Assembly (NCBI GenBank): GCA_008932955.1
Contig: WBXE01000091.1
Span: forward strand, 1-9,529
Direction of reading: 5' to 3'
Source of the DNA: Verrucomicrobiota bacterium
GTDB taxonomy: Bacteria > Verrucomicrobiota > Verrucomicrobiia > Verrucomicrobiales > Akkermansiaceae
Length of the DNA stretch: 9,529 nucleotides
The first letter of the stretch is position 1. Every line of letters begins with the position of its first letter. The position numbers were made by a program, and so were the translations under genes. Below the pieces are notes generated by a model that saw nothing but the letters and a program-made list of their open reading frames with translations, did not search any database and had not been told where the DNA came from. Positions 1-5,869 of the stretch are shown piece by piece.

Positions 1-1
1 C

Positions 2-646
2 TCACCCGCCGGTGCCATCAAAAAGGACAGCCCAGCCGGCCGCCACCTCACCGAAAAAGGCGTGGCGGTTGCCGACTTCAATTCCTACGGCTCGCGCCGC
101 GGCAACGACCGCATCATGACCCGCGGCACCTTCGCCAACGTCCGCATCAAAAACCTGATGGTCCCCGGCAGCGAGGGCGGCGTCACCCAAATCCACGGCG
201 AGACCCAGGCGATTTATGACGCGGCCGCCGTCTATCCGGCAGCCGGCACTCCCACCATCATTATCGGCGGCGAGGACTATGGCATGGGCTCGAGCCGCGA
301 CTGGGCCGCCAAAGGCACCAGCTTGTTAGGCGTGAAGGCGGTCATCACCAAGTCATTCGAGCGCATCCACCGCTCCAATCTCGTCGGCATGGGTGTGCTG
401 CCTTGCAACTTCGTCAACAAGGCGGACTACGACAAGGTCAAGGACCTCGCAGATGCCAGCTTCGACCTCATCGGTATTTCCAACGACCTCAAACCCGGCC
501 AGCGCGCCACCCTCCGCGTGCACCCCGCTGGCGATGCTTCCACGTTGGATATTCCCGTTATCGTGCGCATCGACACCCCGGTGGAAATTGACTACTATCG
601 TGCCGGCGGAATTCTTCCCTACGTGCTCGCGCAGATCCTTGGTTAA
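2..646 (+). CDS. acnA: Aconitate hydratase A, C-terminal part (5' end outside window)
   Basis: This is the last 214 codons of aconitase, the [4Fe-4S] enzyme that interconverts citrate and isocitrate in the TCA cycle in the cytoplasm. The visible part is the swivel domain (domain 4). It opens with SPAGAIKKDSPAG, then has the substrate-binding FNSYGSRRGN block (residues 26-35 of the fragment), GEDYGMGSSRDWAAKG with the Ser-Ser-Arg active-site motif (about 90-105), and SFERIHRSNLVGMGVLP. These match the AcnA/IRP1 branch rather than AcnB. The three cluster-binding cysteines lie in the missing N-terminal part. The frame is open through the left window edge, so the GTG at 62 is not a real start. 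The gene ends normally with TAA and converges on the next gene, with 7 bases between the stops and no terminator-like hairpin between them. The identification is firm; whether the gene is intact upstream cannot be seen. Confidence 0.96.
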   Translation, partial: SPAGAIKKDSPAGRHLTEKGVAVADFNSYGSRRGNDRIMTRGTFANVRIKNLMVPGSEGGVTQIHGETQAIYDAAAVYPAAGTPTIIIGGEDYGMGSSRDWAAKGTSLLGVKAVITKSFERIHRSNLVGMGVLPCNFVNKADYDKVKDLADASFDLIGISNDLKPGQRATLRVHPAGDASTLDIPVIVRIDTPVEIDYYRAGGILPYVLAQILG

Positions 647-653
647 AGGCTCC

Positions 654-1560
654 TCACAGCAGATCCTTGCCGACATAGGAGCCCGGCTTGGTGGTGCGGG
701 CCACGCCGATTTTCACCCCGGCTTCCAGCGACGTGTTGACGCCCGTCCTGACTCCATCGCCGAGCACCGACCCGAACTTGACGCGACCGGTATCGACCCA
801 GCGGCCATGGATCATTGAGACGTGATTGCGGCCGTCGTGGCGGTGATTTTCGGTGCAGGTGCCGGCCCCCAGAGTGACATAAGCACCAATGATTGAGTCG
901 GCCACATAGCATTGGCGGGACACGTAGGTGTTGTTATAGATGATCGAGTTTTTGACCTCGGCGCCGTTGCCTACAAAGCAATTCGGGCCGATGGAGGTGG
1001 CCCCGCGGATGTAGGCATTGGGCCCGATCTGGCTGTTAGCTCCGATGAGCACCGGTCCGGTGATGACCGTGCCGGGATGGATGACTGAGCCTTTGCCCAA
1101 GCGCACGCAACCGCTGAGAGTGGCCAGCGGGCTCACTTCACCCAGCAGCGCGTTTTCATCCATCATGGCGAGCACTTCCTCATTCATGCGCAGCAAATCC
1201 CACGGGTACACCACTGGGAAGCAGGCCGCATCCGTGACGATGCGCTCGACACAGTCCTCGGCATGGTCACTACCCGTCCAAGCGAGGATTAGGCCATCGC
1301 TATTGCAGAGGCAGGTGGAGTTGGGGCTGCTGGCCAACAACAGGATGGCTCCCAACTCGATCCAATTGTCCAACGGCACACGAATGGTGCGCGGGCAGGC
1401 GTCGGCCGGCTCCACCAACTGGAAACCCGCTCGCGACAACTCCGCGGTCAGCAAATCACGCATCGGCAGGTTGGCAATCAGACAGGCCCCCAGCTCACGA
1501 TTGGCAGTCATCGGAGCGCACAGGGCGGGATTTCTCGGCGGTAGCAAGGTGGCTTTCATG
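654..1560 (-). CDS. Left-handed beta-helix nucleotidyltransferase-like protein (GlmU/archaeal sugar-phosphate nucleotidyltransferase C-terminal type)
   Basis: A protein of 301 residues from the ATG at 1560; a GTG four codons upstream (1571) is the alternative start. Residues about 145-295 are a hexapeptide-repeat left-handed beta helix, seen in runs such as GSVIHPGTVITGPVLIG and GPNCFVGNGAEVKNSII. The segment LGAGTCTENHRHDG and the later DTGRVKFGSVLGDGVRTG closely resemble the C-terminal acyl/acetyltransferase half of archaeal GlmU-like sugar-1-phosphate nucleotidyltransferases. The N-terminal 135 residues lack the usual nucleotidyltransferase signature (G-x-G-T-R near the start) and contain a PLDNWIELGAILLL stretch, so uridylyl/thymidylyl transfer looks lost or very diverged. 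A sugar-nucleotide acyltransferase or structural role is plausible but not shown. The gene is last in the minus-strand run and faces acnA. No Shine-Dalgarno motif is visible. Fold assignment is strong, substrate unknown. Confidence 0.85.
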
Positions 1561-1641
1561 GGCAAAAACACAGCACAGAATCCGGTGGAGTGAGCGGTTT
1601 ATTGGGGGGGCAAAGAAATCTCGAGATGGCGGTGGATTTTA

Positions 1642-1661
1642 CCAGCGAGGCTAAACGCTGG
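1642..1661 (-). terminator. Possible hairpin terminator downstream of the EF-hand gene
   Basis: CCAGCG (1642-1647) and CGCTGG (1656-1661) form a perfect 6-bp GC-rich stem with an 8-base loop. It begins 8 bases beyond the stop codon of the EF-hand gene. No run of U follows on the minus-strand transcript, so this is at best a weak or factor-assisted terminator. Confidence 0.3.
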
Positions 1662-1669
1662 GATACAAT

Positions 1670-1987
1670 CTACTTGGGCTTCTTGAGTAAAGCGGCAGCC
1701 CGGGCGGTGGCCGGAATGGCCATGATCTCCGCGTCGCTCATCACACCGTCATGATTGGTGTCATACGGCTTGAGCAACGGGTCGCTGGGGGTTTTCGCGT
1801 AGTCCTTGCGGACAGCTTCCCCCTCCTCAACGTTGATCTTGCGATTTTGATCCACGTCATACTTCGCGTACACTGCCGACGGTGGGCCAGTGGGGGTCCT
1901 GTTGCTCTTGCGATTAGCTGCAACAGCAGAACTTGCCGCCATGGCAAGCAGTGAGGTCATCCATACGATCAGTCCGGTGCGCTTCAT
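1670..1987 (-). CDS. Small secreted EF-hand (calcium-binding) protein
   Basis: A 105-residue protein with an N-terminal signal peptide: positive MKR, a hydrophobic core to about residue 20, and a likely signal peptidase I cleavage after AVA (21-23). Two canonical 12-residue EF-hand loops follow: DVDQNRKINVEE (44-55) and DTNHDGVMSDAE (76-87). Both keep acidic or polar ligands at positions 1, 3, 5 and the glutamate at 12, so calcium binding is likely. The mature protein is short and basic at its C-terminus (LLKKPK). Small secreted EF-hand proteins of this layout are common in Verrucomicrobiota and Planctomycetota, and their role is generally unknown. It sits alone between ftsY and the beta-helix gene with spacers of about 100-130 bases. 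The ATG at 1987 is the only start that preserves the signal peptide. No ribosome binding site is visible. Confidence 0.82.
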   Translation of the reverse strand: MKRTGLIVWMTSLLAMAASSAVAANRKSNRTPTGPPSAVYAKYDVDQNRKINVEEGEAVRKDYAKTPSDPLLKPYDTNHDGVMSDAEIMAIPATARAAALLKKPK

Positions 1988-2044
1988 GGGATATTTGCAT
2001 TATTGTTAGATGATTTGCAATGGACGGGATACTGGCTAAATGAG

Positions 2045-2084
2045 TGAACCAGCACAGTGATTTAACTCTTTACAAGCTGGCTCA
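2045..2084 (-). terminator. Stem-loop between ftsY and the EF-hand gene, possible terminator
   Basis: On the minus strand TGAGCCAGC pairs with GCTGGTTCA to give a 9-bp stem with one G-U pair and a 22-base loop (plus-strand arms 2045-2053 and 2076-2084). It lies about 35 bases after the ftsY stop. There is no proper U-tract, and the loop is long, so termination activity is uncertain. Confidence 0.28.
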
Positions 2085-2118
2085 TCCGCGTAGTGAAGTC
2101 AAGCGGGATGTGACTGCA

Positions 2119-2970
2119 TCAGAGGATATCGTGGATGAAGGGCAGCTTTTGAAAAATGGCGAAGGCGTGGGGTTCTTCACCGTTGCCGAGGAAACGCGGC
2201 GGGATGCCGAGTTGGTCGTGGATGGTCACGGCAATACCGCCCTTGCCGGAACCATCGAGCTTGGTAACGATGAGTCCGTCGAGCGGGCAGGCCTTGTGGA
2301 ATTCCTTGGCCTGGTTGAGGGCATTGGCACCGGTGGTGGCATCGACGACGAGCAAGGTGAGGTGGGGGGCGGATGGATCTTGTTTGGCGAGGGTGCGGCG
2401 GATTTTGCCGAGTTCTTCCATGAGGTTGTGGCGGGTGTGGATGCGCCCGGCGGTATCGCAGATGAGGAACTCGCTGCGTCCGGCGATGGCCTTTTGATGG
2501 GCATGATAACACACCGACGAAGGATCGGCATTGGGGTTGCCAGTGACGACCGGCAAGTCGAGCCGCTCACCCCAGCGCTGGAGTTGCTCGACGGCGGCGG
2601 CGCGGAAGGTATCGGCGGCGGCCAATACAATCGAGCTGCCGCGTTGCTTGAACCACAGCCCGAGCTTGGCCGAGGAGGTGGTTTTGCCGGTACCATTGAC
2701 GCCAACGACAAGGATAACATAAGGCAAGCCATCGGCGCGCGGTGGCGGCGGCGGCGAGTCGTTCGGCAAGCGTTCCAGCAAGTGGCGGCGGGTGGTTTCC
2801 ACCACATCGGCGGCGGAAATACTGCGACCCAGGTCGCGCAATTCAGCGATAATGCGAGTGGTGAGCTGAATGCCCAGATCCGAGGCAATGAGGTCGGCCT
2901 CGATTTCATCCCAATCGATTTCGGCACGATTGGTGATTTTGTTAAACAGGGATTTGAAAAAACCGGCCAT
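2119..2970 (-). CDS. ftsY: Signal recognition particle receptor FtsY
   Basis: SRP receptor GTPase, 283 residues. At the cytoplasmic membrane it binds the Ffh-RNA complex and hands ribosomes translating membrane proteins to the SecYEG channel. It has a short helical N domain (about 1-70), a proline run (PPPPP, 73-77) and the G domain: P-loop GVNGTGKT (90-97), ADTFRAAAVEQL (119-130, insertion-box region), DTAGR (172-176), TKLDGSGKGG (236-245) and a closing GNGE (262-265). It lacks the long acidic A domain of E. coli FtsY, so it is the minimal NG form. The C-terminal motif is unusual: GNGEEPHAFAIFQ where the family normally has G-x-GE followed by a conserved Asp-Leu. The ATG at 2970 is immediately preceded by nine C residues on the coding strand and has no Shine-Dalgarno motif. 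It lies downstream of bioF, separated by repeats. Confidence 0.97.
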   Translation of the reverse strand: MAGFFKSLFNKITNRAEIDWDEIEADLIASDLGIQLTTRIIAELRDLGRSISAADVVETTRRHLLERLPNDSPPPPPRADGLPYVILVVGVNGTGKTTSSAKLGLWFKQRGSSIVLAAADTFRAAAVEQLQRWGERLDLPVVTGNPNADPSSVCYHAHQKAIAGRSEFLICDTAGRIHTRHNLMEELGKIRRTLAKQDPSAPHLTLLVVDATTGANALNQAKEFHKACPLDGLIVTKLDGSGKGGIAVTIHDQLGIPPRFLGNGEEPHAFAIFQKLPFIHDIL

Positions 2971-3010
2971 GGGGGGGGGATCGTTACAGGTTATTAGTTA
3001 TTGGGAGAGA

Positions 3011-3103
3011 AGACACAAGACCGCTGCACTCCAAGACAGAAGACCGCTGTGCTGCAAGACAGAAGACCGCTGTGCTGCAAGACAAGAGCCGTTGGGCGGT
3101 GCA
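3011..3103. repeat. 23-bp tandem repeat, 3 full units plus a degenerate fourth, in the bioF-ftsY spacer
   Basis: Units start at 3011, 3034, 3057 and 3080. Units 2 and 3 are identical over 23 bp and begin AGACAGAAGAC. Unit 1 differs at a few positions, and unit 4 is diverged and one base longer. The core 11-mer occurs at 3034-3044 and 3057-3067, and its exact inverse complement lies at 3121-3131, one base into the bioF stop codon. The same core is generated by the 7-bp array at the right end of the window. Confidence 0.93.
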
Positions 3104-3130
3104 TGGCATCTCTTATTCCAGTCTTCTGTC

Positions 3131-4315
3131 TCATAGTCCTGTATCTTGCTGTCTTGCGTCTTGCAAGTCTTGCATCTTCGCCGCGAGGCAGTGGATGGCG
3201 GCAGGTGCGTGTGCGGCGGATAGACTGATGCGCAGACGGGCCGTGCCACGCGGCACGGTGGGAAAACGGATGGCCGGAACTAACATACCATGGGTTTCCA
3301 GGGCGGCTGAGGCACGCAGGGCGGCCTCACTGCTACCTAACACAACTGGCAAGATCGGCGTGGCGTGATTTACCAGCAGACCACTGGCGTCTTGGAAGAC
3401 AGCGAGGTGGCTGCGGAGCGTGGCGCGGCGCTCACGGCCCTCGTGGGAGCTGATGAGTTGCAGCGAGGTGAGGACGGCATGGGCGATGGCAGGCGGTGGC
3501 GCGGTGGAAAAGACGAACGAGCGGGCGCGGTTGACCAACAAGTCGATCCACTCGCGCGAGGCGGCGAGATAGCCGCCGGCCAGTCCGACGGCCTTGCTGA
3601 GGGTGCCCATTTGGAAGGTGATGCGGGGTTGTAGGCCGAGGGCGTCGGCCAAGCCCATGCCATGTTCGCCCAACACCCCGATGGCGTGGGCTTCGTCCAA
3701 CAACAACAAGGCGTCGTAGGCCTCGGTGAGCGCGACGATTTCGCGTAGCGGGCAGAGGTCGCCATCCATGCTGAAGACCGACTCAGTAATCACCAGGATG
3801 CGGGCGGTGGCGGACTTGGCGCGAATGGAGCGCAGCAGGCGAGCGAGTTTGTCGAGATCGTTGTGCGGGAACACGCGGAGAGTGGCAGCGGAGAGGCGGG
3901 CGCCATCGACGAGGCAGGCGTGGCAGAGTTTGTCGAGCACGACATAATCCGCCTTGCCAACAATCGCCGGAATCACTCCAAGCGCCGTGGCGAAGCCGGA
4001 TGAAAACGTCAGCGCGCCAGCCGTTTGCTTGGCTGCGGCTAAAGCCTCTTCCAACACCCGATGCGGCGGCAGGCTGCCGCAGACGAGGCGCGAGGCGGCT
4101 GCACCTGCCCCGAAGCGCTGAACCCCCTCGATGCAGGCGGCTTCGATGGCAGGATGGCGGGCGAGGCCTAGGTAGTCGTTGGACGCGAAATTGACGAGGG
4201 TGCGGCCATCGCGGATCACCTCGGGGCCGGCGGCGGAGTCGAGCGGGCGGAGCGAGCGCAGCAGTCCGCTGGTGGCGAGTTGGCGCAGAACTTCGGCGGG
4301 AGTGGTCAATTTCAA
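3131..4315 (-). CDS. bioF: 8-amino-7-oxononanoate synthase (biotin synthesis)
   Basis: PLP-dependent alpha-oxoamine synthase that condenses pimeloyl-ACP or pimeloyl-CoA with L-alanine to make KAPA, the first committed step of biotin ring assembly. Numbered from the TTG at 4315 (394 residues, like E. coli BioF at 384), the conserved parts are NFASNDYLGLA (42-52), the PLP-stacking His in CHAC (132), DEAHAIG with Asp207 and His210, and TLSKAVGLAGGY with the Schiff-base Lys241. The C-terminal TVPRGTARLRISLSAAH is typical. The open frame continues to a TTG at 4399, but those 28 residues have no family counterpart and come from repeat-like DNA, so I prefer 4315 (TTG at 4309 is also possible). The last 13 residues, QDLQDARQQDTGL, come from AAGAC-rich repeat-like sequence. 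No other bio gene is nearby. A related KBL-type synthase is less likely, given the good BioF match. Confidence 0.92.
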   Translation of the reverse strand: MKLTTPAEVLRQLATSGLLRSLRPLDSAAGPEVIRDGRTLVNFASNDYLGLARHPAIEAACIEGVQRFGAGAAASRLVCGSLPPHRVLEEALAAAKQTAGALTFSSGFATALGVIPAIVGKADYVVLDKLCHACLVDGARLSAATLRVFPHNDLDKLARLLRSIRAKSATARILVITESVFSMDGDLCPLREIVALTEAYDALLLLDEAHAIGVLGEHGMGLADALGLQPRITFQMGTLSKAVGLAGGYLAASREWIDLLVNRARSFVFSTAPPPAIAHAVLTSLQLISSHEGRERRATLRSHLAVFQDASGLLVNHATPILPVVLGSSEAALRASAALETHGMLVPAIRFPTVPRGTARLRISLSAAHAPAAIHCLAAKMQDLQDARQQDTGL

Positions 4316-4346
4316 AAAGGAAGTCGAATGGGTTGCAGCGGCATTT

Positions 4347-4485
4347 TTAACCACTGATTTCAAGGATTGAAGAGGATTGCACGGAAAAGATGACCACAAT
4401 CTATCAAATCATCGACTCATCCTAAAGGTGCATGGCATGAATTTCATAATTTTTTCTTCCTGTGTGTAGTCCGTGAAATTTGCCT
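4347..4485. repeat. Dispersed-repeat-like DNA upstream of bioF
   Basis: 4347-4384 reads TTAACCACTGATTTCAAGG followed by two further GGATTG-type echoes, a style of imperfect, self-similar filler that I recognise from memory as common between genes in Verrucomicrobiota. GGTGCATGGCAT at 4427-4438 is identical to 3098-3109 on the other side of bioF. In both places TCTTC, TGT and TAGTCC/G-TG follow within 45 bases. No complete gene is visible between 4400 and 4586. Family membership needs a genome-wide search. Confidence 0.45.
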
Positions 4486-4586
4486 GATTATTTCAATGGC
4501 AGTCAGTCAGGCTATCTCGCTTTGCTCGGTTGTGGTTTCTAATTTTTGAGGTGCAAGGCAATGATGCAGTTGGGGCCGCCAAGAAA

Positions 4587-5543
4587 TCAATGGGAGGCGG
4601 GGCGTTCGAGGGCCCAGCGGAGGAGTTTTTCGGAGTCCTTCCAGATGCTGGCGGTACTGTCCTTGAGGATCACGGTGATGGCGGAGCGACCATTGAGCGA
4701 ACCGGAAGCCACCAGGCAACGTCCGGCAAGGTTGGTGGTGCCGGTTTTCATGCCGTCGCAATAGGGCAAGGATTTGAGGAGGTGGTTGGTATTTTCGATC
4801 TCGCGGGTGCGACCATTGTTGAATTGAAAAGTAAACGCCTTAGTCGCGGAGTACGAACGAAACAGTGGGCTGCGATAAGCGGCACGGGCGGCGATGGCCA
4901 TGTCGCGGGCGCTTGAGTGCTGGCCGGACATCGGCAGGCCGTTGGGATTGGTGAAATGAGAATTGCGCATGCCCAGCGCAGCTGCCTTGCGGTTCATCAG
5001 GGCGGCAAAACCCTCCTGACTGCCGCCCACATCGCGGGCCAGCGCACGGGCCACATCGTTGGCGCTTTTGACGACGAGCACTTTGAGCAATTCGCGGCGG
5101 CTGTAATGCTCACCGGGTTTGAGGTCGAGCTTGGTGGGCTCACAAGCGCCATCCGAGGCCTCAATGGTGACCGTCGAGTCGATATTGCCAGCATCCAGGA
5201 TGCACAGGGCCGTGATGATTTTCTGAGTGCTGGCGACCGGGCGGGGCGCATCGGCATTTTTAGCGTAGAGGACGCGCCCGCTTTGGGCGTCGATCACGAT
5301 GGCGCTCTCGCCGGCCACCCGCGGGGGTGGGGTAGGCGGGATGACCGAAGCGCTGGCGGACGACTGGACCTGCGGGTAGGCCGCTTGGCTAGACGGGTTG
5401 CGCGGGGGAGGATTGCCGCCACACGACGTGACGAGGGCAGCAGTGAAGCAAAGCGCGGCAAACTGGGCGCAAAGTGGGCGTGGCATGCGCGGAATGATTC
5501 CCATCTTGACGCAGGCAGCAAGCCAGGAATGCGGGAATTTCAT
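4587..5543 (-). CDS. Lipoprotein serine D-alanyl-D-alanine carboxypeptidase (PBP5/DacA-like, S11 family)
   Basis: Serine peptidase of 318 residues that trims the terminal D-Ala from peptidoglycan stem peptides in the periplasm. All three penicillin-binding motifs are present in order: STQK (105-108, Ser105 nucleophile), SAN (160-162) and KTG (266-268), with the family's MNRKAAALGM and NPNGLP segments between. The N-terminus is a lipoprotein signal: hydrophobic AALCFTAALVTS then Cys41 in a V-T-S-C lipobox, followed by a Pro/Ser-rich linker to about residue 75. It ends soon after the catalytic domain and lacks the PBP5 C-terminal beta domain and membrane-anchoring amphipathic helix, so a lipid anchor replaces it. 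The ATG at 5543 overlaps the upstream stop in an ATGA junction, which supports this start and translational coupling. Internal ATGs (residues 14 and 20) would give a shorter, more typical signal peptide. Confidence 0.92.
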   Translation of the reverse strand: MKFPHSWLAACVKMGIIPRMPRPLCAQFAALCFTAALVTSCGGNPPPRNPSSQAAYPQVQSSASASVIPPTPPPRVAGESAIVIDAQSGRVLYAKNADAPRPVASTQKIITALCILDAGNIDSTVTIEASDGACEPTKLDLKPGEHYSRRELLKVLVVKSANDVARALARDVGGSQEGFAALMNRKAAALGMRNSHFTNPNGLPMSGQHSSARDMAIAARAAYRSPLFRSYSATKAFTFQFNNGRTREIENTNHLLKSLPYCDGMKTGTTNLAGRCLVASGSLNGRSAITVILKDSTASIWKDSEKLLRWALERPASH

Positions 5544-5869
5544 CGCGGGGGTTTTGGTGGCAGCAGACTGCCGTCGATCTCGGAACTAGGTTCGGGCAGC
5601 TGGGGTTGCACAAAATCCACCACCCCGCCTTGCGCCAAAAAACCCGATCCCCGTTGCCTCGTATAGGCCAGCGCGCGTTGGTGACCCAGCGGCAAGTCCC
5701 GCAAATCCCGCTCGCGCACCTTCACGATCGGCACCGACGCAGGAAATATGTCGGCGACCGAAAAGCGCGCCGATACCTTGCTAGCGGTCATCCCCTGCCC
5801 TGCACCCCCGCAGCTGCCGAGCCCAAACAGGCTGGCAAGGACGAGAACAACAAGCAGTGCTTGGGACAT
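5540..5869 (-). CDS. Small lipoprotein of unknown function, coupled to the D,D-carboxypeptidase
   Basis: A 109-residue protein I do not recognise. The ATG at 5869 gives a clean lipoprotein signal: MSQALLVVLVLASLFGLGSC with Cys20 in an L-G-S-C lipobox, followed by GGAGQG. The frame is open to a GTG at 5923, but the extra 18 residues would put charged sequence before the signal peptide, so 5869 is preferred. The mature part (about 90 residues) is basic in the middle (KVRERDLRDLPLGHQRALAY), has a glycine-rich hydrophobic stretch (GSGFLAQGGVVDFVQP) and ends proline-rich (LLPPKPPR). Its stop TGA overlaps the ATG of the carboxypeptidase gene by two bases, so the two are very likely co-translated. 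The pairing suggests an envelope role next to the peptidoglycan enzyme, which is inference only. Confidence 0.75.
   Translation of the reverse strand: MSQALLVVLVLASLFGLGSCGGAGQGMTASKVSARFSVADIFPASVPIVKVRERDLRDLPLGHQRALAYTRQRGSGFLAQGGVVDFVQPQLPEPSSEIDGSLLPPKPPR

Noticed and set aside
640..660. Bidirectional terminator between acnA and the beta-helix gene
   Set aside because: Only 7 bases separate the stops and no hairpin or U/A tract is visible.
1993..2019. Direct repeat ATTTGCA at 1993 and 2013 upstream of the EF-hand gene
   Set aside because: A 7-mer pair in AT-rich sequence is weak evidence for a regulator site, and no promoter could be fitted around it.
2044..2997. Long plus-strand open frame (317 codons) covering the ftsY region
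   Set aside because: It is the antisense shadow of ftsY, which has all SRP-GTPase motifs; the Gly/Ala-rich antisense product shows no domain.
3011..3103. CRISPR array
   Set aside because: The 23-bp units are directly contiguous with no spacers and no cas genes nearby.
4917..5666. Plus-strand open frame of 249 codons
   Set aside because: Antisense to the carboxypeptidase and small lipoprotein genes, whose motifs are clear; typical of GC-rich DNA.
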